A stretch of 64,000 nucleotides of DNA from Dactylorhiza incarnata (Eukaryota > Streptophyta > Magnoliopsida > Asparagales > Orchidaceae): NCBI GenBank assembly GCA_033032865.1, contig JAWHQI010000005.1, forward strand, positions 6,410,001 to 6,474,000, written 5' to 3'. The notes under the pieces are model-generated. The model was not told where the DNA came from and ran no database searches. It saw nothing but the letters and a program-made list of their open reading frames with translations. Positions 11,415 through 23,135 of this stretch are shown piece after piece. A program made the translations under genes and the position numbers. Positions within the stretch are counted from its first letter, which is position 1. Every line of letters begins with the position of its first letter.

Positions 11415-11449
11415 ATGATAGGGGCTCATATCAGAGGCTTGTATTTATA
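11415..11449 (-). promoter_or_regulatory. TATA box of the antisense gene
   Basis: The minus strand reads TATAAATA at 11449-11442, about 135 bp before the proposed start codon. A second antisense gene at 23136-24360 has the same TATAAATAC text upstream, which supports a real promoter. Confidence 0.55.
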
Positions 11450-11609
11450 AGATAACTTGGCGAAAATTATTTCCAATGACAGCAATCTTTTCCAAAAGTG
11501 GCGTTTATTTCCAAAATCACTCCCCCACCAATTCGGCGGGAAAAATAGACGCACGAAACCGCGACAAGCACGACGACGGCGCCCCCTCCCCTCGCGGGAG
11601 CGATCCCCG

Positions 11610-11915
11610 CAACCGCGCCCCGTAAGGGGCACAGCCGAGCCGCGTCCCGCAAGGGGCGCGCCCGAGCCGTGCGCCCCAAAACACGGCCAGGCCGCACCCC
11701 CTTGGGGGGCGGCCGAGCCGCACCCCATGCGGGGTGCGGCCGGGACGCACCCCCAGGTGGTGCGGCCATGGCCGCACCCCGCGTGGGGTGCGGCCAAGCT
11801 GCACCCCGCATGGTGCGCGGCCATAGCTGCACCACCTTGGGGTGCGGTCGGGCCGCACCCCCTTGGGGTGCGGCCGTGCCCCACCCCGCGCAGGGTGCGG
11901 TCGCCTCCCCCTCTT
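11610..11915. repeat. Array of GC-rich hairpins (GCACCCC / GGGGTGC)
   Basis: About nine units of 30-36 bp each contain GCACCCC, a few bases, then GGGGTGCGGCC, so each can fold on itself. Overlapping long reading frames here are by-products of the GC repeat. Related units recur at 27590-27680. Confidence 0.85.
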
Positions 11916-12108
11916 TCTTTTTAGGCAGGGGGGCTTGCGAGGAGCCCTTCCAGGCGTGCTCTTCGTCAGGAGCATCGGGTCCCAATTTCTCCTTAGGGCA
12001 CAACTCCCCGCTCCGCCGTCCGCCTATGGCGCCTCCGTGATCCACTACACGCTCAGAACACTTTAGCTCTCGCGCGCGCTCATAACGTTTCCGAACACAT
12101 TCAGGAGC

Positions 12109-12200
12109 GTTCTCACTTTTTGTCTTTCCAGCTTCTCACTTTTTGTCTTTCCAGCTTCTCACTTTTTGTCTTTCCCGCTTCTCACCTTTTATCATTCCAG
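12109..12200 (+). repeat. Four copies of a 23-bp tandem repeat
   Basis: Units start at 12109, 12132, 12155 and 12178, each reading TTCTCACTTTTTGTCTTTCC with small changes. Related text reappears at 12560-12620. Such repeats near the 3' LTR fit Tat-type elements. Confidence 0.9.
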
Positions 12201-12299
12201 TTTCTCAGATTTCAGGAACAACCTGTCGCCTTTTTCGCCTCCAACGGAACTTCCGGAACTGCCAGAATTGCCCGAACCGCCCGAAGGGCAAGGTGGTCA

Positions 12300-12948
12300 T
12301 TTGTGAAAAATGGCGATCTGTGTGTCTCAAACCAGAAAATATGATTCGTCCACCAAGCATTTATGGAAGCTGCGAACGGCAAAATTACCGGACTGCCCTC
12401 GGCCAAAGCTATAAAAGGAGCCCCAAGGCTTCATTCGAGAGGACCTTGACTTCAGAACCCGGGAGAGCTCCTTGCAGACTTTTGCGGAATTCTCCTTCAG
12501 CGCTGGAAGATCTCCTTCGGGGACTTGAAGATTTTCTTCATCGCGAAAGGCGACACGCCTTCTCACTTTTGTTCCCCGGAGGCTTCTCACTTTTGTTCTC
12601 CGGGCCTTCTCACTTCTGTTCCCCAGAATTCCCAGAAGGAAAAAGACTTAGTTTTTCCGAGAGGTGGCCTGTCACCACCGGAGCTCTTTCTCCCTCTCTA
12701 TTATTGTAACGAGCAGCGGCCTGTCGCGCTCAAGTTCTAGCTACCAAATTGTAATCCCCAGAAGATAGTGAAGTTTGGACAGCACAGCTCCGGCCGCGTG
12801 ATTTTTTACCCTTTCCGGGTTTTCCACGTTAAAAAGTCTCAGTGTACTCAGCGAATCTCAAATTGATTGTTTGCGCGCTTAGTTCGCTCACGAGCTAAGG
12901 TGGTTCAATTGGACCGGTCTACCAAGAGCCCTAAGCGTTCCGCAACAA
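12300..12948 (+). repeat. LTR of the Tat-like gypsy element
   Basis: TATAAAAG at 12411-12418 is followed by CCCCAAGGCTTCATTCGAG and later repeated phrases about TTCTCACTTTTGTTCCCCGG. It ends in GTTCCGCAACA near 12948. The start is uncertain; I could not find a clear polypurine tract. Confidence 0.5.
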
Positions 12949-14000
12949 GTTCTTATAATTTTAATATAATTTAGTTTTATAATTTCTACAATTTTGTTTG
13001 CTAGTTAGTTATTTCGAGAAGTCCTTGCCTAAACACTTTCTCTCTTTTCAAATCATTATCAAAACTTAGGACTTAATTCCTCCAAGAATTTAGTTTTAGC
13101 TTAACTTTTTGTTAAATGAAATTTAAGTTTATAATTAAAAATTTTATGAATGTCTTACAAATTATGTCTCATACTTTTGCTGTGGAATAGCAAAACCTCA
13201 AGTATGGGGTATTTGATAAATAGTTTTTATATATCTTTTTAATCAAAAATTTTGTAATTATTTAATATGAATTTTTCTTTTTCATGTCAATTTTAGGTTA
13301 GAAGTAGTTCTTTTGTAATTTTGATTCTAACTTAGCTTAATTTCAATTTTTGCAGAATTTTGGGTCAAATTGGGAAAATTTGTATTACACGCCCTAGTTA
13401 CGCCTGTGACCAGGGGTGTAACATCACCCAAAAAACTAGACCCCCATGTTGATTTTGTCATGACTAGGTCATGACAAAACCATAGGAAGAGCTTAAGATC
13501 ATGTGAACTCAAGTAAAAAGGAAAAACCCAAGTGGTCTACAAATAGCAATTTTCAGATACCAAGCCTAGGGTTGAACTTTATGACCTCACCTTGATCCTT
13601 TGACCCCACCATAACATCCCTAACCCATTAGGTGTCCCCGTAGAGCACCAGGGACCCATTGGGGTCAACCAAAGAGACCAAATTGACCAAAGTCAACCCT
13701 AACCCTAAATTGGTCAAAGTAGTTTAATTATGGCCAATTAGCCTCCACCATGCCAAATTGACCTTGCCCCTACCCTTATAAGCATACTAGGGACCCAATG
13801 GACCAAAAAGCCCCATCATGGGGCCAGCAATTTGGCCAATTTGACCAAAGTCAACCATAGCCCTATTTTGGTCAAAGTGGCCTATAAAGGGTCAATTGAC
13901 CCTCACCTTACCAAATTAACCCTACCTAGACCTTCCTAACCCTTAAGGGAGGCCAATGGGTGACTAGCCACCCATTGGGGTCAACCCAAATGGTCAAATT
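12949..14000 (+). repeat. Gypsy 3' end: AT-rich tail, polypurine tract and truncated LTR
   Basis: AT-rich noncoding DNA leads to CAAGTATGGGGTATT and an LTR start TGATAAATAG at 13214, the form seen in Athila/Tat-type elements. The LTR has one CACGCCC / GGGGTGT hairpin at about 13388-13424, like the array at 21991. Later text repeats phrases such as GACCAAAGTCAACC. It is cut at 14000 by the Gag-only element. No coding sequence is present. Confidence 0.5.
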
Positions 14001-15470
14001 TGTTGGAACATGGTCTTCCGCATCTCCTAGGTTTGAGAATAACAAATCCTATGTGTATTTGATCTTGTGTGTTTAAGTGTGCAGGAAAACAAAGTCCATA
14101 TGACTCAAGGATTACATAAGAAAGTTGCCCCCAAATTTGAGCCTTCAAATCCAACACTCCTTCTAGCGCTGGCGGTATCACTTAACGCCTGGCGCTAGCG
14201 CTAAGGAACTGCTGAGAACGGAAGCTGGGTTCGATGAAATAGATCTTGCGTTCGACAAACTTGCGTTCGAGGAATTTCCGCTCGACGAATGATGAAGCCC
14301 GTTCGACGAACTTGCTGCTGCGATTGATGAAATCAGGCTACTGAGAACGGAAGCTGGGTTTGACGAAATTGAATCTGCGTTCGACGATCTTGCGTTCGAC
14401 GATTCTCCGTTCGACGAATTTCCGATCGATGAATGATGAAGCCCGCTCGACGAACTCCGGTCGATGAAAATTTGATTGACGAAAAGAATGCTTAAGCGCA
14501 ATTCTGGGAGCACTTATAGAAGGAGATAACGCCTGGCGGTATCCGATAGCGCAGGCGATAGCGCGGAGCACAGAAGGCAAGGGAGAAATGTTTCCTCAGA
14601 TTGAAGATTCTGCCGCGCAGAATATGTCCTAAAATGGGATAGCGTCGGCGGTAGCACTAGCGCAGGCGCTAGCTCCAAGGCTATAAAAAGGACCCCTTGG
14701 CTCCGTCTTCCTAATCCTCTTGAGATCCAAAAAATTCCAGAGCTTCGTGACACAGCATAGAGAGGAAGGTTCAGAGAGATACTCCCACAAATCCATGAAG
14801 GCTTAAGGAGATCCGTGGAGAAGATTTCAACACGCGTCATCATCGTGACGAAAGACCGCATCGACTACGATCATACTCTGTGGGTCTTCGTCTACTTCTC
14901 CAAGAAATCAACATAGATGGAGTTTTATATTATTGTCTTTTTATTTCACATCTTCTCTTTTAAATCGTGTAGTAAATTCGCCTCGTGTTCTGGACTAGGT
15001 CTGGGTAGGACTTAGGGCTGAAATTCGCCTCGTGTTGGCGACTAGGTCTCGGGTGTAGGTCTAGGGGGTGCTCGAGGCCATATCCGGGGAAGGGTTGGCT
15101 AGAGCGGCTTGAGGCCGTATCCGGGGAAGGAACGACTAAAGCCAACCGGTTCGTGCGGATATGTGTCGGCATAGAAAACAAAAAGAGTCCTTCATATTTC
15201 GCTTTGATTTCTAGCGTCATTGAAATCAAAATTTTGTAATCAATTTTATTAATAATAATCATGTCTCTCTTTGTGTAATAAAATTGATTTGTTCTTCATT
15301 TCTCTAAATTGTTTATTATCCTCTCCTTTATTATAAAACAATTTAGATCTTTAAACAAAATCACAATTTTGATTTCTTATCATAAGCAAGTATTTCAAAA
15401 TATAATATAAGTTTTTAAAACCCTTATTCACCCCCCCCCCCCACCTCTAAGGGTGCCTACCGATCCAACA
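14001..15470 (+). repeat. 5' LTR of Gag-only copy 1 (1470 bp)
   Basis: It starts TGTTGGAACATGG and ends GATCCAACA, giving an inverted terminal TGTTGGA/TCCAACA. From 14160 to 14680 it is filled with GCGCTAGC-like, CGCTGGCGGTA-like and TTCGACGAA words. The TATA box CTATAAAAAG follows directly at 14681-14690. U5 has repeated hairpins of TTCGCCTCGTG and TTGGCGA (about 14978-15060) and ends with a C-tract (15431-15442). Confidence 0.9.
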
Positions 15471-15472
15471 AG

Positions 15473-15484
15473 TGGTATCAGAGC
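15473..15484 (+). other. Primer binding site for initiator tRNA-Met
   Basis: TGGTATCAGAGC lies two bases after the LTR end. It is complementary to the 3' end of plant initiator tRNA-Met, the usual primer of copia elements. Confidence 0.92.
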
Positions 15485-15518
15485 GGTTTTATTCCAATCG
15501 GCTTAACAATCAGGAATA

Positions 15519-16947
15519 ATGGCGTCTCATGATTTCGCTTCTATTAGTGGGGTAAATTTGTATGAAGAAGAAAAATCTCTTAAACCACCTTTATTCGAAG
15601 GGAGAAATTATAAAGGGTGGAAATTTTTAATGAAAAAGTTTATTAAAAATTTAGATATCAATGCATGGAATATAGCAATAGTTAGACCAGCGGATGAATC
15701 AAATAAACAGGAACGTCATCTAAATGCAAAAGCTTTAAATAGTATTTTCTGTGGTTTATCTCACAAAATTTCAAAATTAATATATTGTTTTTCTAGTGCA
15801 TACAAAGTATGGAAATTTCTTGAAGAATTGTATGATTCTCCATCTACAGGTATGGAACAAATGCAAGAAGTAGAGAACATACAATATTGCACATCGAATG
15901 GAAAAGAAGAAATCTCATATTTGGAAGAGGAATGCCAAATAGATGAAAACAACAAAGAAAATTCATGCTCAAATCTCACAGCATCCAAAAGCACTATAAG
16001 GAAATCAAATCATCTTATTGTTTGCAATTCTATTTCTACTTTACAATTGCTACATATTACAAAGTGCAAAATTAAGAAATTAAAAAAATGCGAATTGCAA
16101 ATTGCGCTTAGAAAATAAAAATTTAAAAGCAAAAGTTAAAGTAGAATCAAATGCCAATTCATCTAGTCTTACCCATGTCTCTTTGAATGAAACTATTACA
16201 CCTTGTTTAGAATTTAATAATTTAAAAGAAAAATACAAGGGACTTGAAAAGAAACTTCTTATTGTAAAAGAACACAATGAAAAATTGTCTTTGGAAAATT
16301 CAACTTTGAAAAATGATTGTGCTACATGCAAAAGCTATAAAATTGAAATTGAAGAGATGGATGAAACATTTGAGAAATACAGAAATAAATATAAAAAACA
16401 TATTGATTCAATTGTTTCTACTCTTAAAAATAGCACAATTGCTTATAATAAAGCTAGACATAATTTGAAACTTAAGAACAATGAATTAGAAACTAAAATT
16501 AACTTGCTTAAGGAAATCATAAAGAAAAATTCTCAATATCAAGCAAACTCCAAAAGCAAGTTGAATATGAATATGAATATCGTAACCAAGTCTAATAATG
16601 GGAGTAAGAAACAGAAATGATTTGTAAATCAAAATCAAAATCACAATTATTTACAAAATTATGTATCTCCTAAAGTAAATTCAAATATGCAAAAATTTCC
16701 TATGAAAAATGATTTCAAATGTCATCATTATTTTTAGCCAAAATTTAATGAATATGGAAATTTAATGCAAAGTTGTAATATTAAACTTAAGTATGAGTGG
16801 AGACCCAAAATTAAAGATGAAACATTAACTCCACTTCAAAGGGTCCATTCGTACTTGTCTCCCCAAAAGCCATCTCGCTATATTTGGGTACCCAAAGGAA
16901 CCATCCCACATGGTCCCCTTTGGATACCTAAAACATTTATTCATTAG
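15519..16947 (+). pseudogene. gag: Gag-like protein of the Gag-only family, copy 1
   Basis: The frame opens at ATG 15519 with PPLFEGRNYKGWKFLMKKF, the N-terminal capsid signature of plant copia Gag, then YDSPSTGMEQ, an acidic stretch and a long Lys/Glu-rich coiled coil (about 16100-16620). It ends with IWVPKGTIPHGPLWIPK and a stop at 16945. Compared with copy 2 it has a one-base frameshift in an A run near 16085, TGA at 16618 and TAG near 16735. No zinc knuckle is visible; Asn/His-rich text sits there instead. Full length would be about 475 residues. Confidence 0.75.
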
Positions 16948-18697
16948 GTATCATCAAATGCATGAAGTAGAAACTTTTCAAAATAAGATATACAAATTTC
17001 TACTTCATGATGTGCTTTAATGTCCTTTTTTATTTTTCTCTTGTTATTTTCCTTTTGAACTATCATGTCATGGTCATCCTATATAGTATTGAAAATATGA
17101 TCCTATCTCTTAAAAGCTTAATATGTTTATAAATCAAATTGATCAAAATTCAAAAGACATATCTAATTTTGATGACCTATCTATCTCTCTCATATTCATT
17201 ATCTATAAATATCTTTTATTATTCATATAAATCAAATTCTAAATTTGTTATAAGATATGTTAAAATTAAATCAAGTCATTAGGCTATTAAGCTTTTTAGC
17301 CTTCACCAACAAGTGGTTTAGAGAAATAACATAATCTACAAGAAAGTTCAAGATCTAAATGAAAGCTCAACTTTCAATATGGTTATCATTGTTCGCAATA
17401 AAAAATTATATTGTGTTCACTCCTTAATGTCAAACATGATCTACACCATCACTATTGTTCACCTATCAAAAATCACATATATATATATATTCAAAATTCT
17501 TAATTAATTCAAAAGAAAATCACTGAAATATACCCTCATAATGAATATTGAATTCACAAGCACCACTATGATCTATTGATGTCCTTTGCTAAAATTCTCT
17601 AACATCATATATCTTAAGTCATATCAAAAGTCTTCTAAAAATAATTATTTCTATCATATTTATGTGAATTATAATTGATATATTAACTGATGACAATTGA
17701 TATTATAATTACGTACCATGGTTGGTGTATTATGTGTGTATTGTGATTTATTTCAAGTTTAGACCTTTGAATCATCTTGATATCAAATCAAATAAAATCA
17801 TCACTTCATTCTAGGTCTCTAAGTTGAAACACAATCAAACATTGGTATAACATTAATCTCAAACTTATCATTCTAACATTGTCACCTAAAGAATATTTGT
17901 GTCTATGTTAGGCTTTATATGTTTACCAAGATATACAGGCTGGGTATTCTCATTTAGGGCTTATCCATGATATTCCCATGCATGAACATTATTTTTAATC
18001 ACTAAAATCATGCATATTAGATTTGTTCATTCATGTCTTCTCGTGCTTACATTTCCTATCATTTCCAAACTACATTAGATTGATAAATATAAGCCTTAGA
18101 AAAATTAAAATTGAGATATAATAAATTATATGTCATGCAAATTTATTTGGTAAAGTCATATACAAAATTGCTAATGTTTCATGAAATTTGCACTATCTAG
18201 ACATCTCCTAAAAATCTGAAATTTTAGCATGAAACTACTATTAGGACACTTAATCAAGATCAACAATTAAAAATTTCAAAATCATCAAAAATCGTGTACT
18301 GTTTCCCACGCTAGCGCTAACGCCGGCGCTAGCGCACCTATTTGTTTTTCTGTATTTTAAAATTTTGAAAAATTCTTAAAAATACATTAATCTATGTGTA
18401 CTATTTATTTTTGCACTTCTGCTTTTATTTCATTTTTGAAAAATCAAATACAAAAATACAAAAGCCAAATTACAAAAAAAATGTTTTGCCTTTTTTGGTT
18501 TTTTGTCATTTGTTTAAATTCTATTTCTAAAAGCAAAAATCAAATACAAAAATATAAAACAAAAAAAAACAAGTATGAAAGTGGAGTGTTTTAGTTCTTA
18601 TTTACTTTATTAAAAGATCTTGATTAAGTTTTGGTTTCAAAACTTAATGACATGTATATTTATATGTGTTTGTTTTATGAATGATTAACACAAGCAG
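16948..18697 (+). other. Noncoding internal region of Gag-only copy 1
   Basis: AT-rich with no ORF above noise. It carries the hairpin at 16961 and, at 18305-18335, one GCTAGCGCTAACGCCGGCGC cluster like the LTR array. Several phrases match copy 2 (51006-52500), which shows common descent, but no gene is seen. Confidence 0.6.
16961..17009 (+). other. Conserved RNA hairpin just after the gag stop, copy 1
   Basis: CATGAAGTAGAAA (16961-16973) and TTTCTACTTCATG (16997-17009) form a perfect 13-bp stem around a 23-nt AT-rich loop. It starts 13 bases after the gag stop. The stem is kept in copy 2 at the same place. Confidence 0.65.
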
Positions 18698-19940
18698 TGA
18701 AAGTGCATAGCACAAATAAAACATAAAACAATGAACAAACCAAAACGATCCAAATGACACAGAGAAATATAGTAGTTCCCCTCAACTGGGTACATCTACT
18801 CTTCTACCCACTGGTAGGAATCCACTAGGAGGTTGTTGATAAGGTGCCCTCTCACCAGGTGAGCTGTTGATAAGGTGCTCTAACCAAACTGCATGTTTTT
18901 GTCAAGGTGCCCTGTCACCGAGATTAACTTTTGAAGGGAGTTATAACCCTGTACAAGAGAGGAAGGAAAAAGAGTAATGAAAAACAGAAAATATAATGTT
19001 CTTCTCTGTATGAGAAGACTCTTGAAGATCCTGATATGGTGTTGAATGGATCTGAATATTATGTTGAAGAGCTCCCCCTGTCTGATATAGAAGGATGACA
19101 GTTTTGGAGGTCTCTCCTTTTGATTGTACATAGTTTCTTTCCTTTTGTGCAGTGATGATCCTGAGCAAGTAGTTGTGATTTGTGTCTCAGGATGTATGTA
19201 ATCTGCAGGAAAGTGTTAGCAAAGAAAAGAATAGATTTTTGCTCTCTGTGTTTCGGTTGTGTGTGTACTTCATATCCTCATCTTTCTCCTTTTTCTTCTT
19301 CTTTTTTATAATATGAGGACCCTTGTCCTAAATTTGAATTCTTCTCTCGGGAAGAAGGAAAGAGCTTAGGTCTCCATCAATGATTTGACTCCTCGAGAAG
19401 ATAACCTGCCGTTTCTGTTCATTAAAGCTGATCTGCAATGGCTATAGTATTTATTGATCTGCAATGGCTAAATTAAATATTATAAAGAAAGATAGCAAAA
19501 TAAAATATTAGTCGAGCTCTGGCTAGAATTTGTCGAGCACTGAACGGCATTTGTCGAGCGCATTTCTGAAGATTTGTCGAGCGCCTTTTGATGTGCTGAG
19601 CAATTGTCTTCACTTGTCGACCGCTGAGACTGGCTGGATTAAGTTTGTCGAGTGCCGTTCAGAGAATGCTTGCCCGCTCCAATTGTTCTGACTGGATTCG
19701 TCGAGCGTCGTTCGCTATTTGTCGAACGCTGTTCTGATGAATATTTGTCGAGCGCTGTCTGGCTATTTTGTCGAGCGTCGTTCGACATTTGTCGAACGTA
19801 GAGAACTTATATTATTTGCTTAAGTATACTCTCTGATTCGATCACATCATATTTAATTTGTGTTAATTTAGATTGATCTAAATTATTAGATTTAACAAAA
19901 GGATGGATCCTAACTCAAATCAAAAGCTATGGTTCCAACA
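18698..19940 (-). repeat. 3' LTR of a minus-strand Sirevirus-like copia element
   Basis: On the minus strand a purine tract (AAATAGGGGGAGAT, about 19953-19941) precedes TGTTGGAACC at 19940. The far end GCACTTTCA (18706-18698) is shared with the solo LTR at 25864. The array of TTGTCGAGCG words lies at 19505-19800 and a TATA-like TTATAAAAAAG near 19311-19321. U5 has repeats about GTTGATAAGGTGC (18830-18910). Confidence 0.75.
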
Positions 19941-21190
19941 ATCTCCCCCTATTTGAGTTGGGATCAAATTAAAACTAGTGACCTGGTAATCTTAAAATGG
20001 CTTTTAGAATTTTCAGTTGCAGCAGCTCATTTCTTGAAGTTAAAATTTTTAATTTCAGCCTATTTAAAATTTTCAATTGCAGCAACCTTTATCAGATTTA
20101 AGTCTTGTTTGAGATTTGTGTTTCTCATTTTCTCTCTCACTTGGCATCTCTGATGTTCTCCTTTTCTCTCTCACTTGGTTTTAGTTTTCAATTTTCTTCT
20201 GTAGACTATTTAAATTATTTTATTTAAGCAACTCATTTGATCTAGATTTGAGTTAATATGTTTTTAATATCTTGAATTGCTACAGCTATTAATGGATTTT
20301 AAGGAATGCTTTAGATTATAAAAACATTACAGACATTTTCTTTCTCATAGAATCCCCTTATCAGAAGAGACTCACACTCAGTGCTATGATCAATACTGAT
20401 CAATGAAGCTACAGTAGAATGCTCAAACTGACTTGGAGAAGTCTGTAAGAATACAAAGTTGTCTTAACATAGTTTTTATGATGGAAACAATCCATGTAAA
20501 TTTTAGATTTGCTGTTTGAATTGGGATGGAGTTTAATGGTGAGAAACTTATTAATTTATTAGCCTTTTTATTTCATTAAAATAAAATTTTGATTTTTTAA
20601 GAATTTATTCAAACCTTTTGGCTTGCATTTTGAGATTTCTTCCATTAGTTGTGCTTGCCCTGAAAGATTTGTTTAAAATTTTTATTTCTGTTATTTCTTT
20701 TTCAGAAATGGTTATTTTAAAATTAGATTTGAAAGTAATAGAGGTAGAGTTGGGAGTTAATTTTACCTCATTTACCTTTTCTGATTTAGCTTCTGCATCG
20801 GGGATTTGATGTGAACCACCATATATGACCATCATGCAGAAAGCTCTAGCTCTAAGTTCTTCTTCTTCTTCTTCTTCACTTAGGTTTGTTGATGGTTCTG
20901 CATCAAAAATACAATTAGTTGAAGAGATGAAAGAAGGTTTATTTACCATCCTGGAGAGGGAGGTCCAGATTCCTCTTGCAGAGGTGCAGTCTTCAAGCTT
21001 TTGAAGAATGTCTTTTGACACTGACTGAGCCAAGATCTGCATGGCTTTGGCATCTGCTTCTGAGGATGGAGAAGGTTCTGTAGATGGGGAAGGTTCTTTA
21101 TGTTTATCAGTCCTCAGTACCAGCTTTGAATTTATCTGGCTTCATTTTGCAAACACGGGCAGTGACATCAGTTTCTCTGTTGCCACGTTT
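19941..21190 (-). pseudogene. gag: Internal remnant of the minus-strand copia element with gag fragment
   Basis: The minus-strand frame 21042-20605 reads MQILAQSVSKDILQKLEDC, a capsid-like phrase of copia Gag, then a run of Glu encoded by a GAA microsatellite near 20860. The rest (19941-20604) is AT-rich with no clear coding. Almost all of gag-pol is gone. The left junction with the gypsy LTR near 21190 is approximate. Confidence 0.6.
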
Positions 21191-22646
21191 TATTTCGGTA
21201 GTTTTTTTTGAGTACTTCTACTCACGCAAATTATTATTATTTTATCGAGAGAATATTTAAAAGGGTTTTATAAAAGAAATAATAAAAGAAGGGAAACATT
21301 TGATCAAGAATCCTTCTTAAGTAAAATATTTCATAAAAATCATAAATTAATTTGGACAAACTTGACCGTGGAGGTTCCCAAAATATGATTGAGCCTCTCT
21401 CGAGAGAACTACCACCTAACCTTAGGTTGATCGATTAAGACCCCTCGGCCAGTCGAAACCCCTAAGCTTGCTTTATGCGGTGAGCCCCACTATTGGATTT
21501 TACTCCAATCCAGAAGATTCGTGTCACCCTCTCTCGACGAGTGCAAACAATTCTTTCTACCGATGAGCGATCTACCCGTATTTACGGATCTCTCGATACA
21601 CTAAAATACGGATCAAACTTGATTATCATACCCTAGAAATATGAAACCAATAATTGCAAATCAACGGTAAATCTTAGTTTTCCAAAACCAAACTATGAAA
21701 ACGAGATTACAAAATAATACTACTTAAGAATTCATCCGATCAAATGTAATAAAATTTGCTAAACATGATTAAGTAAAAACAATTTTATAACTAAGAAAAT
21801 GTAATTACAATTGCAGGAATTGGAAATCTAAACTATGAATTGAAATTACAAAACATGAAGTAAATTAGCATAAAGAAAATACAATAAGAAAATGCTGAAA
21901 AACTAATCTAAAAATGACCCAATCTAAGCTAGGATCGGATTTCCTTCACTTTGGCAGCAGCTGGCTTTTATAGGCAGAAAATTGGTGAGTCACGCCCTTG
22001 GTCACGCCCGTGACCAAGGGTGTGTAAGCTGCATAACTGCGTCTTGAAAGCCCGGGAACGTTGGGGAAGAAAACTGCCAAAAATGATCATCTGGATGGGT
22101 CACGGCCTTGGTCACGCCCGTGACCTAGGGCGTGTTTTGACCAAGTCAGGAAACGGCGGGAAACGGCGCGATCTGGAGTTAATCTGGTAGTTGCGGGAGA
22201 GGTCACGCCCCTTGGTCATGCCCGTGACCAAGGGCGTGTAAGCTGGAATGGCTCGGCAGCGGAAACTGCTTGTATTGAATGCTTGCTGGGCGAGTCACGC
22301 CCGTGACCTGATGGTCACGCCCTCGGTCACGCCCGTGACCTGGGGCGTGTAACTTTAATCCGACGTGGCAGTGATTTCTGGGAGCTGAAAGCGGAGCACG
22401 GCCGTGACCAAGGTCACACCCCCAGGTCACGCCCGTGACCTGGGGTGTGTACTGAGGATTTTTGCAGTTTTGTTCTGGAATTTCCCCTGAACACGGCTGT
22501 GGGCTTGAATTTGCTATTAGCAGCCCCAGATTACCTGAAAACATAAAATAAAGTAAATTAGATATAAAATAAACTAAAAGTATATAAAAACTAATTAATT
22601 ACTACTAAAATACTATTTAAAAATGGCTATAGATAATGCACTATCA
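21190..22646 (-). repeat. LTR of a minus-strand Athila/Tat-type gypsy element
   Basis: Read on the minus strand it starts TGATAGTGCATTATC at 22646, preceded by a GGGTGGCGAT purine-rich tract. It contains a striking hairpin array (22452-21991), a TATA box CTATAAAAGC near 21975-21966, and long U5 text. It resembles in layout the plus-strand LTR at 13214. The end near 21190 is approximate. Confidence 0.6.
21991..22452. repeat. Array of long near-perfect hairpins in a gypsy LTR
   Basis: At 21991-22024 CACGCCCTTGGTCACG is followed by CC and CGTGACCAAGGGTGTG, a stem of 16 pairs with one mismatch. Similar units are at about 22102, 22203, 22297-22345 and 22400-22452, some doubled. The array ends just upstream (minus strand) of the TATA box. 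Confidence 0.9.
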
Positions 22647-23135
22647 ATCGCCACCCATAGCTTTTGAGAAAGAAGCGAATGCGAGAACGAGAAAGCGCGA
22701 GCTCATCAGAACGAAGGTGGCAGGGGTCGAGAGTGTTAAATGTGGTTGTTAGCTTTGACGACGAGGACTATTTATATCAAACTAAAGACGACGTGGAGGA
22801 ATCGAGGCGTCATGGGTGCGGTTAGCAGAATCTCGTTGCGATACACCTCGGTACTTAAACCAACCCATTTCTCCACCACTCGCAGCGATACATTAAGACC
22901 AGTTCTCTATCAGGCGAGGCGAGTCCCATGCAAGCCGCGTACAAAAAACATTAATTAAAAGTAGGAGCTAGCGAGTGCAATACAAACAATAACATCATGG
23001 TGCGAGTGAATATAAAGAAAAAAAACGACGATGGGCGAGAAGCATCAAATTAACAGCAGAGTTTGCAGATGGTTAAGAAAAAAATATAATTAAAATTACA
23101 GATAGTTCGTCGGGCGGGTGCAAGCGCGAGAGGGA

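Larger units (their letters stand above)
9560..12948 (+). mobile_element. Ty3/gypsy remnant, probably Tat lineage, with antisense gene
   Basis: The right end is an LTR in plus orientation (TATA at 12411). To its left lie a 23-bp tandem repeat, a GC-rich hairpin array and a gene in the opposite strand. An antisense extra ORF between pol and the 3' LTR, plus tandem repeats near the 3' LTR, are known for Tat-lineage gypsy elements. No gag-pol survives; the left side is cut by the Sirevirus LTR ending near 9559. The lineage call is an inference from architecture. Confidence 0.55.
14001..18697 (+). mobile_element. Gag-only non-autonomous copia element, copy 1 (3' part missing)
   Basis: It has a full 5' LTR, a perfect tRNA-Met-type primer site, a gag gene and then about 1.7 kb without coding capacity. 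No protease, integrase, RT or RNase H exists. The internal layout matches copy 2 at 47793-56109 part by part, including the hairpin after the gag stop and a short copy of the LTR palindrome, so absence of pol is a family trait. The right side is replaced at about 18698 by a minus-strand LTR. Confidence 0.8.

Noticed and set aside
11426..12066. Gly/Ala/Pro/His-rich frames on both strands
   Set aside because: They arise from the hairpin array of GCACCCC/GGGGTGC units.
13680..13720. Telomere-like CCCTAACCCTAAA
   Set aside because: Only two units inside a gypsy LTR with similar phrases nearby; no array.
15473..15484. Possible tRNA gene
   Set aside because: It is only the 12-base complement of a tRNA 3' end, i.e. 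a primer site; no cloverleaf.
16080..16120. Programmed frameshift at an A7 run in gag
   Set aside because: Copy 2 keeps the frame here and is broken elsewhere, so this is an indel rather than a conserved shift site.
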